A DNA stretch of 7,683 bases, taken from Aquificota bacterium (GTDB lineage: Bacteria; Aquificota; Aquificia; Aquificales; QOAS01). The position numbers and the translations under genes were made by a program. The notes beneath the pieces were generated by a model, which did no database searches, was not told the origin of the DNA, and worked only from the letters and a program-made list of their open reading frames with translations. This document shows, piece by piece, positions 1 to 4,907 of this stretch. The stretch is from the NCBI GenBank assembly GCA_026987085.1, contig JALSNH010000067.1, positions 1 to 7,683 on the forward strand, written 5' to 3'. Position 1 is the first letter of the stretch. Every line of letters begins with the position of its first letter.

Positions 1-347
1 TTTCTTTGAAACTCAAATAGCCTCTCTTTGACCTCCGGAAATCGGGCTACCAACGAGGCGAGCCTTCCTACCTCTTCGGTCTCTATAAGCTCGGTAATAT
101 CTTCTCCTTCAAGGTATATTTTGAATTTTCCTCCTAAAAAGGAGACTTCAAACTTTACCTCTTCAAGGACTTTTAAAATTTCCTCGACCGTAAATTGGTC
201 TTTTTTTCCCGTCCTTCTATAGACCGCTAAGCCCAAAGCCCTATAGGTGGCACCGGTATTTAAATAAAAAAAGCCTATTTTTTGAGCCAGACGTCGGGCA
301 ATTGTCGATTTACCGCTACCGGTCGGTCCATCTATTGCAATTATCAT
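1..347 (-). CDS. cmk: Cytidylate kinase, N-terminal part (runs off the window)
   Basis: Cytidylate kinase phosphorylates CMP and dCMP with ATP in the cytoplasm, feeding pyrimidine nucleotide synthesis. Reading leftwards from the ATG at 347-345, an uninterrupted frame of 115 codons reaches the window edge; the usual full length is about 220 residues, so the C-terminal half is missing. A P-loop GPTGSGKST lies at residues 7-15, followed by FFYLNTGATYRALGLA, which matches the family's substrate-binding TGA.YRA block. The last visible stretch, ending in FPEVKERLFEFQR, fits the conserved segment before the NMP-binding lid. The second P-loop position is usually Ala and is Thr here. No Shine-Dalgarno sequence precedes the start. 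The gene diverges from moaE across 45 bp. Identification is from motif recognition and is firm. Confidence 0.9.
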   Translation of the reverse strand, partial: MIIAIDGPTGSGKSTIARRLAQKIGFFYLNTGATYRALGLAVYRRTGKKDQFTVEEILKVLEEVKFEVSFLGGKFKIYLEGEDITELIETEEVGRLASLVARFPEVKERLFEFQR

Positions 348-364
348 TAAAAGCTTTAATTTAG

Positions 365-375
365 CCGCTTCGCGG
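365..375. repeat. CCGCTTCGCGG inverted repeat between cmk and moaE
   Basis: A perfect inverted repeat with 4-bp arms CCGC/GCGG around TTC sits in the 45-bp divergent spacer, 17 bp from the cmk start and 17 bp from the moaE start. On the + strand it is followed by ATTTT. The same 11-mer lies, in the other orientation, inside the terminator at 2652-2664. It may be a weak terminator, a 5'-UTR hairpin or an operator; the sequence does not decide. No convincing -35/-10 pair for either gene is visible in this spacer. Confidence 0.45.
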
Positions 376-392
376 ATTTTAACATAAATCCC

Positions 393-803
393 ATGGATAG
401 GGTTTCTATAGTTGAGAGAATCCCTCCTATTGAGGATATTGAAAAAAGCTATAAAAATCCCAAGGTAGGAGCGGTTGTTTATTTTGTTGGCCGACCGAGG
501 GACGATAAAGGTATAAATGCCCTCCTTTACGAGGTCTACGACGATATGGCCCTTAAAGAGCTTCAAAAGATAAGGGAGGAGGCCTTTAAAAGGTTTCCGG
601 TTGAGGAGGTTTTTATATTCCACGCAAAGGGGGAGGTAAAGGTAGGAGAACCTTCTTTTTTAGTGGTGGTATTTTCCCGCCACCGAAAGGAGGCTTTTGA
701 ATGTTGCTCCTGGATAGTAGATGAGGTTAAAAAGAGGGTCCCGATTTGGAAGAGAGAGGTATATCCCGACGGCAAATTGGGGGAGTGGATTTTGGGTGTT
801 TAA
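393..803 (+). CDS. moaE: Molybdopterin synthase catalytic (large) subunit MoaE
   Basis: MoaE, with the sulfur carrier MoaD, inserts the dithiolene sulfurs into precursor Z (cPMP) to make molybdopterin in the cytoplasm. The 136-residue product has the family layout: GAVVYFVG at 26-33 (E. coli GAVVTFTG), the INALLYEVY/KELQKI block at 41-60, then HRKEAFECCSWIVDEVKKR at 97-115 and PIWKREVYPDG at 117-127. H97, R98, K113 and K120 occupy the positions of the active-site basic residues of E. coli MoaE. It is slightly shorter than E. coli MoaE (about 150) because the C-terminal tail is trimmed. No moaD or other moa gene is in the window. The symporter gene starts 24 nt downstream, so the two are probably co-transcribed despite unrelated roles. 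No Shine-Dalgarno sequence precedes the ATG. Confidence 0.88.
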   Translation: MDRVSIVERIPPIEDIEKSYKNPKVGAVVYFVGRPRDDKGINALLYEVYDDMALKELQKIREEAFKRFPVEEVFIFHAKGEVKVGEPSFLVVVFSRHRKEAFECCSWIVDEVKKRVPIWKREVYPDGKLGEWILGV

Positions 804-827
804 AGATTTATATCTTATTAAACTTCG

Positions 828-2669
828 ATGGCAAACAGGGAACATTGGCAAACGCGGATAGGTCTCATTTTGGCTATGGCCGGTAATGCGGTCGGCCTTG
901 GTAATTTTCTAAGATTTCCAAATCAAGCTACCGAACACGGTGGCGGAGCCTTTATGATTCCCTACCTCATCGCCTTTTTAATAGTCGGTATTCCGCTTAT
1001 GTGGACCGAATGGGCGATGGGTAGGCTCGGCGGTAGCAAAGGCCACGGAACAACACCCTCAATCTTCTATATGCTCTGGCGCAACAAACTGGCCAAATTT
1101 TTGGGAGTTCTCGGTATCTGGATACCGCTTGTAGTGGCTACCTACTACGTATACATAGAAAGTTGGACCTTAGGTTTTTCGGTTGAGTATCTTCTCGGCT
1201 TGGCTCCAAAGCCGGAGAGCGGAATAAACGACCCTAACCAGTATCTAAAACCTTTTGTAGATTTTGTTAACAACTATATCGGTGCCCACGGCGGGCTCCT
1301 TATGGAGCCTTCCCTTTGGGCTTATTTATTCTTCTTGATCACTTTTGCGGTGAATGTTTACATTCTCTACCGCGGTATTTCGGGGGGTATTGAGAAGTTC
1401 GTTAAATGGGCTATGCCCACCCTCTTTATCATCGCCGTGGTTTTAATGTTTAGAGTCCTCACGTTGGAAATACCAACCGGGCAGATTCTCCTTAAAAAGG
1501 TAAATGAAAGCGTTCTTCTTGTAGGGGAAAAGAAACTGCTAATAGAACCTCAAAAGGGAGCTAAGTCCGTTATTCAATCCGTAAACGGTGATGTTTTGGC
1601 TCAAATAACCTCAAAAGGTGAAATTTCCATAGATAAGGGAACTCTCGAAGTTAAGTTGGAAGGGAAAACGATAAAGCTTCCCTACGATAGTGCGGTTTTA
1701 AAAGTTGAGGGACCCACCAAGGTGTGCGCTAATAATTCCTGTTTGAACCTCAAAAAGGGTGAGTTTGCTTTGGATATACCCAAAAGGAGTTCGGTTCAAG
1801 GCCTCGACTTTTTGTGGAATCCCGATTGGAGCAAGCTTAAGGACCCCAACGTTTGGATAGCGGCTGTCGGTCAAATCTTTTTTACTTTGAGTCTCGGTTT
1901 TGGAGCAATTATTACCTACGCCTCTTATGTTAGGAGGAATGAGGATATAGCCCTATCGGGATTGGCGGCCGCTTCCCTTAACGAGTTTGCGGAGGTTATC
2001 CTCGGGGCTTCGATAGCGATACCGGCGGCGGTGGCCTTTTTCGGTGTAGCCAACGCTATATTGATAGCAAAACACGGAGCCTTTATGCTCGGTTTTGTAA
2101 GCTTGCCGGCCGTCTTTTCCAATATGGAGGCGGGTCAATTTTTCGGATTTTTATGGTTTTTCCTCCTCTTTATAGCCGGAGCTACCTCCTCGGTGGCTAT
2201 TCTCCAGCCGATGATAGCTTTTCTCGAAGACGAGTTTGGCTTCAACCGTAAAACGGCCGTTTTGCTTACCTCAATAATAGTTTTCGTCGGAGCCCAGGCG
2301 GCTATATTCCTTGCCGGTTTTCTCGATGAGATGGACTTTTGGGCCGGAACCTTCTTTGTTATTGTTCTCGGTCTTATAGAGGTAATTCTCTTTTACTGGG
2401 TTTACGATGCTAAAAAGGCGTGGGAGGAGATTAACAGGGGAGGCCTTATTACGGTTCCCAAGTTTTACTTTTACATCGTTAGGTATATAACTCCTATATT
2501 CCTGCTCCTACTGCTAGTCGGATTTATAGCAAACAACCTCCTTGGGGGAGAAGGAAAAACAACCCTTATCCAATGGTTGGCGAGGTTTTACTTAATAGCC
2601 CTCTATCTGTTCCTGGCCATTTTGGTATTTATTGCGGATAAAAAACAAACTCCCGCGAAGCGGGCTTAA
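828..2669 (+). CDS. snf: LeuT-type sodium:amino-acid symporter with an extra periplasmic loop domain
   Basis: This neurotransmitter:sodium symporter should import a small hydrophobic amino acid with two Na+ across the inner membrane. From memory, the core follows Aquifex aeolicus LeuT almost residue for residue, including AMAGNAVGLGNFLRFP at 16-31. Na1 and Na2 ligands are kept (G19, A21, V22, N26, T353, N385, A450, T453, S454). So are the leucine pocket (N20, L24, G25, V103, Y107, F352, S355, F358, I458), the outer gate pair R29-D503, and the glutamate (E389) typical of chloride-independent members. The twelve-helix core is complete. The protein has 613 residues against about 515 for LeuT; the excess sits at residues 219-324 between TM5 and TM6 (described separately). 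The N-terminus aligns with that of LeuT, supporting this start although no Shine-Dalgarno sequence is present. The stop overlaps the converging PAP2 stop. Confidence 0.93.
   Translation: MANREHWQTRIGLILAMAGNAVGLGNFLRFPNQATEHGGGAFMIPYLIAFLIVGIPLMWTEWAMGRLGGSKGHGTTPSIFYMLWRNKLAKFLGVLGIWIPLVVATYYVYIESWTLGFSVEYLLGLAPKPESGINDPNQYLKPFVDFVNNYIGAHGGLLMEPSLWAYLFFLITFAVNVYILYRGISGGIEKFVKWAMPTLFIIAVVLMFRVLTLEIPTGQILLKKVNESVLLVGEKKLLIEPQKGAKSVIQSVNGDVLAQITSKGEISIDKGTLEVKLEGKTIKLPYDSAVLKVEGPTKVCANNSCLNLKKGEFALDIPKRSSVQGLDFLWNPDWSKLKDPNVWIAAVGQIFFTLSLGFGAIITYASYVRRNEDIALSGLAAASLNEFAEVILGASIAIPAAVAFFGVANAILIAKHGAFMLGFVSLPAVFSNMEAGQFFGFLWFFLLFIAGATSSVAILQPMIAFLEDEFGFNRKTAVLLTSIIVFVGAQAAIFLAGFLDEMDFWAGTFFVIVLGLIEVILFYWVYDAKKAWEEINRGGLITVPKFYFYIVRYITPIFLLLLLVGFIANNLLGGEGKTTLIQWLARFYLIALYLFLAILVFIADKKQTPAKRA
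1482..1799 (+). other. Inserted domain in extracellular loop 3 of the LeuT-like transporter
   Basis: These bases encode residues 219-324. LeuT, from memory, has only TAAD between its conserved PNG and GLNFLW; here PTG (216-218) and GLDFLW (325-330) are separated by 106 residues, a net gain of about 102. The insert is in frame and has no stop. It shows no membrane segment and reads as short alternating hydrophobic strands split by Gly/Asn/Lys turns, as in GDVLAQITSKGEISIDKG, suggesting a small beta domain. It is lysine-rich (about 16 Lys) and holds the only two cysteines of the whole protein, C300 and C305, spaced CxxxxC. LeuT topology places this loop on the periplasmic face. I do not recognise the fold or family. 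Confidence 0.75.
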
Positions 2670-2680
2670 TTTTCTTTCCA
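2640..2680. terminator. Bidirectional intrinsic terminator between the symporter and PAP2 genes
   Basis: The hairpin CCCGC-GAA-GCGGG occupies 2652-2664. On the + strand it is followed by CTTAATTTTCTTT, serving moaE-symporter transcripts. On the - strand it is followed by AGTTTGTTTTTTAT, an even better T-run, serving ubiE-PAP2. The hairpin lies within the last codons of the symporter gene and just beyond the PAP2 stop. The two stop codons overlap in the shared TTAA at 2666-2669, so one short element ends both convergent operons. Confidence 0.75.
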
Positions 2681-3187
2681 CCTTTTAATTATTCTTTCTG
2701 CCAAAAAGGTAGAGGTTATTCCTATAAGAGCTCCGGCAACCACATCGAGGGGAAAGTGGGCGCCTAAGTAAATCCTACCCAATGCTATAAAAAGGGCATA
2801 CGCGGCAATAATAACTTTTAAAGGCAGATTTACCCTTTTCCAAAAGAAGGTAGCTATTACAAAAGCCATAGCCGTATCTCCAGATGGAAAAGAGTAGTGA
2901 TAAACCGGCTCCAAAGGTTGGAAATTGTTAAAAAAGCTTCCCGGTCTCGGTTGATTTAGCAGATGTTTCAGCCCTTGAACGGTCAAGGTTTCTATAACTA
3001 CCGCCAAAAGGAAAATAGAAAAATCATTTCTTTTCTTTAGAAATAAATAAACCGCTATTGGAATAAGAATCCAACCTTTTCCAAGAAGGTAGAAATGGGT
3101 AAAGAACCAATCCAGGTAGGGATTTTTTATTTTTTGAATTTCCCAAAAGAGGGAAACGTTCCATTTGAAGCCTTCAAAAGTATGCAT
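2666..3187 (-). CDS. PAP2-family membrane phosphatase
   Basis: PAP2 enzymes of this size are integral membrane phosphatases acting on lipid phosphates or polyprenyl diphosphates, usually with the active site on the periplasmic side. The 173-residue product has the three signature blocks. Block C1 is KHLLNQPRP (K74, R81, P82). Block C2 is PSGD at 101-104. Block C3 is GRIYLGAHFPLD at 137-148, with R138, nucleophile H144 and D148. Two deviations stand out: C2 normally reads PSGH and here has Asp, and C3 normally begins with Ser and here has Gly. About five hydrophobic segments surround the motifs. The start is supported by AAGGAG upstream of the ATG, within the end of ubiE. It follows ubiE by two nucleotides and is surely co-transcribed. 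The substrate (undecaprenyl diphosphate, phosphatidylglycerophosphate, lipid A or other) cannot be set from sequence. Confidence 0.85.
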   Translation of the reverse strand: MHTFEGFKWNVSLFWEIQKIKNPYLDWFFTHFYLLGKGWILIPIAVYLFLKKRNDFSIFLLAVVIETLTVQGLKHLLNQPRPGSFFNNFQPLEPVYHYSFPSGDTAMAFVIATFFWKRVNLPLKVIIAAYALFIALGRIYLGAHFPLDVVAGALIGITSTFLAERIIKRWKEN

Positions 3188-3189
3188 TT

Positions 3190-3849
3190 CTATCTCCTTG
3201 CACGGTATATATAGACAATTCCTCCCATTACCGGTTCGTAATTCGCCTCGGAAAAACCCAAATGAAGGAGTTTTGAAACCAGTTTCTCCCTATGGGGGAA
3301 GCTAATTACAGAACCAAATAGGTGGTTGTAGACATCTTCTTTCGCTCTTAGACGGCCTAGGGGGAGGATTACCTTTTTTAGGAAAGTTAAAAACAACTTT
3401 TCCAACAAGGGGTTTTGAGGTATACCTACTTCCAAAATATGGAGCTCACCACCCGGTTTTAATACCCTTTTAATCTCGCTTAAAGCGTTATCGATACTAT
3501 CGAAGTGTCTAAGTCCGAGGGATACCACCACGGTATCGAAGCTTTCGTTCCTAAAAGGTAGTTGGAGAGCATCTCCTCTAACGAGGTAAGTTTTTAACCT
3601 TTTCTTTTTTGCCTCCTTTAGCATCGGTAGGGAATAATCGAGACCTACAACGGTTTTGAATTTTTTAGCCAACTTTGGGAACAAAATACCTGTTCCGCAT
3701 GCGAGGTCCAAAACCTTTTTCCCACCTTTAATGGGTTTAATAAGCTTTGCCTGCCAGTAGGGCATTATGCCGAAAGAGAGAAATTTGGCGGTAAATTCGT
3801 AAGAGGATGCTATGCGGTCAAAAATTTTTACTCCTAACGGTTGAGACAT
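3190..3849 (-). CDS. ubiE: UbiE/MenG-type quinone C-methyltransferase
   Basis: This is a class I SAM-dependent methyltransferase that most likely methylates demethylmenaquinone, the last step of menaquinone synthesis. Over 219 residues it shows the UbiE N-terminal signature FDRIASSYE at 10-18, SAM motif I VLDLACGTG at 46-54, the acidic ribose-binding D71, D93 before LQLPF, and SLGLRHFDS at 110-118. RVLKPGG follows at 128-134, then ILEVG at 138-142, and the family-specific YNHLFGSVISFP at 174-185. The length is slightly below the usual 230-250. The ATG at 3849 is preceded by a strong TAGGAGGG. PAP2 follows directly. A related possibility is a UbiE-like phospholipid N-methyltransferase, which the partnership with a lipid phosphatase would also suit; the quinone role is preferred because of the C-terminal motif. 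Confidence 0.85.
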   Translation of the reverse strand: MSQPLGVKIFDRIASSYEFTAKFLSFGIMPYWQAKLIKPIKGGKKVLDLACGTGILFPKLAKKFKTVVGLDYSLPMLKEAKKKRLKTYLVRGDALQLPFRNESFDTVVVSLGLRHFDSIDNALSEIKRVLKPGGELHILEVGIPQNPLLEKLFLTFLKKVILPLGRLRAKEDVYNHLFGSVISFPHREKLVSKLLHLGFSEANYEPVMGGIVYIYRARR

Positions 3850-3854
3850 TTAAT

Positions 3855-3863
3855 GCCCTCCTA
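3855..3863 (-). promoter_or_regulatory. Strong ribosome binding site of ubiE
   Basis: On the minus strand TAGGAGGGC lies just upstream of the ubiE ATG, with good anti-SD complementarity and spacing. It contrasts with the missing Shine-Dalgarno sequences of moaE, the symporter, cmk, tktN and rplT, and fixes the ubiE start. Confidence 0.75.
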
Positions 3864-3894
3864 CCATCATCTTTGATAAGGAACTTCCCGATCC

Positions 3895-4020
3895 ATCGTA
3901 GGCTAACAATAGCACCCGCCTTACGGCGGGGTTAACGCTATAGCGGTGCCTTACCACCACGGGCGGGTTCACGCAACCCTACTCCTGCCTATCCCACCAT
4001 ACAGCGGAATAGTGGAGCTA
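3895..4020 (-). ncRNA. GC-rich, hairpin-dense island upstream of ubiE (possible structured RNA)
   Basis: Bases 3901-4020 are 58% G+C (70 of 120), whereas the adjoining 4021-4140 are about 26%. The island packs several inverted repeats. These are GCTA-ACAA-TAGC (3902-3913), CCCGCC-TTAC-GGCGGG (3915-3930), the palindrome CGCTATAGCG (3936-3945), GGTG/CACC (3945-3958) and GGGTT-CACGC-AACCC (3965-3979). A further GGGCGGG at 3961-3967 could compete for CCCGCC. No credible protein is read on either strand. It could be a free ncRNA, the leader of ubiE (minus strand), or the 3' structural RNA and right end of a decayed IS200/IS605 element. The strand is an inference from the neighbours. No tRNA, SRP RNA, RNase P or known riboswitch signature was recognised. 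Confidence 0.4.
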
Positions 4021-4214
4021 CTTCCTTTTAGCTTAAAAATACCCTTAATCTCAAAGATTTCAAAATCCTGCTTATTAGGTCAATTTTTCTAAGTTTTTTG
4101 AGGAAATTTCTACAAACGTTTACATCTATATTTAAAAGTTCTAAAAACCTGGTTTTAAAGTCCTCTCTTAATTTTTACTTCGGGGCTGTAGGTTTCTTTG
4201 GAAAAAAACACCTT
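4021..4214. other. AT-rich stretch with no recognisable gene
   Basis: This stretch links the GC-rich island to the tnpB-like remnant and is about 26-30% G+C over most of its length. A minus-strand frame through it has no start, no recognisable domain and no upstream ribosome binding site. It may be further debris of the same decayed element. Nothing else is seen in it. Confidence 0.4.
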
Positions 4215-4490
4215 TTACGGAACTGTCCACCACCGGAGTGCATGGTTCTTCACTATACGGGCAAAGTGTTTTATGAGCTTTTTAACTTTTAACCAAAGTT
4301 TTGAAAGCTTTTCCTCCAAAAGATGGGTTTTAAATCCTTTCCTTTTAACTTCTTCAAGTCTACTTTGGAGCTTAGCTACTTTCTTTGGTGAGTTTGAAAG
4401 ACTATTTAATTTCATCCGCTTTAGACATAGCTCCGAACTCCCTAAGAGGGATATTTTGAAACCTATTATCGGATGCCATTCATCACCGCA
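4215..4490 (-). pseudogene. Possible remnant of an IS200/IS605 tnpB gene
   Basis: An open minus-strand frame of 91 codons, bounded by stops, carries text that resembles the middle of TnpB. It has an IIGFKISLL segment where TnpB has the RuvC-I strand (I.G.D.G.), then a Lys/Leu-rich helical part, SPKKVAKLQSRLEEVKRKG and LEEKLSKLWLKVKKLIKH, like TnpB's KKL.KLQR.LSR..KGS and KLAKLH.KV. The catalytic Asp position reads Lys, the zinc-ribbon cysteines are absent, and the frame ends after TVP. Near 4260 another frame reads TPVVDSSVKG, reminiscent of TnpB tails, which would suggest an internal deletion. The resemblance is from memory and weak; a lysine-rich random frame in AT-rich DNA is the alternative. 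Confidence 0.35.
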
Positions 4491-4568
4491 TCACAGATAC
4501 GGAGCTTTCTGGCGCGAGTTTCTATAAATTCTATTAAATTTTTAAAAGCTCAAGCCTATATCAAAAAG

Positions 4569-4826
4569 CTAATCCAAAGGGGTTAAAAGTATTTTTTCAG
4601 CTTGCCTTCTACCAATACCGACCTTCCTACCCATAACTTCTACTAAAACCGGACCCCATTTATTTTGAATAACCTTTATATGTTGCCCTGGATATATTCC
4701 TAATCCTTCAAGTCGGCATTTTAATCCCTTTCCGCATGCGACGGCTAATACCTTATATTTTTTTCTCTCTTGGGCCTCCGACAGAGTTATAGTTTCCATC
4801 TTATTGATATTGATATCCTTTTTCAT
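4569..4826 (-). CDS. feoA: FeoA-family ferrous iron transport accessory protein
   Basis: FeoA is a small cytoplasmic SH3-like protein that assists the Fe(II) transporter FeoB. The 85-residue product has the family pattern: LSEAQERKKYKVLAV (15-29), CRLEGLGIYPGQHIKVIQN (37-55) with the hallmark RL..LG..PG, then VLVEVMGRKVGIGRRQAEKI (60-79), where most members have G..iaL....A..I. Typical FeoA is about 75 residues, so the true start may be Met10 (ATG at 4799). Neither start has a good ribosome binding site. No feoB lies beside it: downstream is the gene-poor, possibly transposon-derived stretch, and upstream 81 nt separate it from the transketolase C subunit. It may act with a distant FeoB or be a stand-alone FeoA-domain protein. 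Confidence 0.8.
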   Translation of the reverse strand: MKKDININKMETITLSEAQERKKYKVLAVACGKGLKCRLEGLGIYPGQHIKVIQNKWGPVLVEVMGRKVGIGRRQAEKILLTPLD

Positions 4827-4907
4827 TACTTCAAAGGGGCTAATTAAATCGCATTTGCCCCTAAAGGAGCAAGTTCAAAGGTAAGAAATTAAATAGAAAT
4901 TTTTACC
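4827..4907 (-). promoter_or_regulatory. feoA leader with two competing hairpins and a third at the tktC stop
   Basis: In the minus-strand RNA, UUGCUCC-UUUA-GGGGCAA (4872-4855) can fold with one G-U pair. The same GGGGC (4861-4857) can pair instead with GCCCC (4840-4836), ten nucleotides from the feoA ATG. The two helices are mutually exclusive. Farther upstream a 12-bp imperfect stem, AAGGTAA (4878-4884) with TTACCTT (4903-4909), extended inward by AAATT/AATTT, overlaps the tktC stop. None is followed by a clear T-run on this strand, so ordinary termination is not obvious. Regulation is inference. Confidence 0.35.

Noticed and set aside
28..222. Plus-strand 64-codon frame
   Set aside because: It is opposite cmk, is serine-rich with no domain, and the minus strand reads a clear cytidylate kinase.
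3860..3980. Minus-strand frame ending in a TAA that abuts the ubiE ATG (tail SLSKMMVGGH)
   Set aside because: It has no start codon with a ribosome binding site and covers the GC-rich hairpin region. The composition looks like structured RNA rather than protein, and no family is recognised.
3895..4020. Identification of the GC-rich island as SRP RNA, RNase P RNA or a tRNA
   Set aside because: The SRP GGAAGG-type tetraloop region, the RNase P GAGGAAAGTC-type core and a tRNA cloverleaf with a GTTCGA T loop are all absent.
4098..4527. Plus-strand frames of 64 and 109 codons
   Set aside because: They have no ribosome binding site or recognisable domain, carry a low-complexity Ser/Phe composition, and lie opposite the tnpB-like minus frame.
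4574..4843. CAAAGGGG(T/C)TAA near both ends of feoA as a flanking direct repeat
   Set aside because: It is only about 12 bases, one copy encodes the C-terminus of FeoA, and no insertion-element structure joins them. Chance is more likely.
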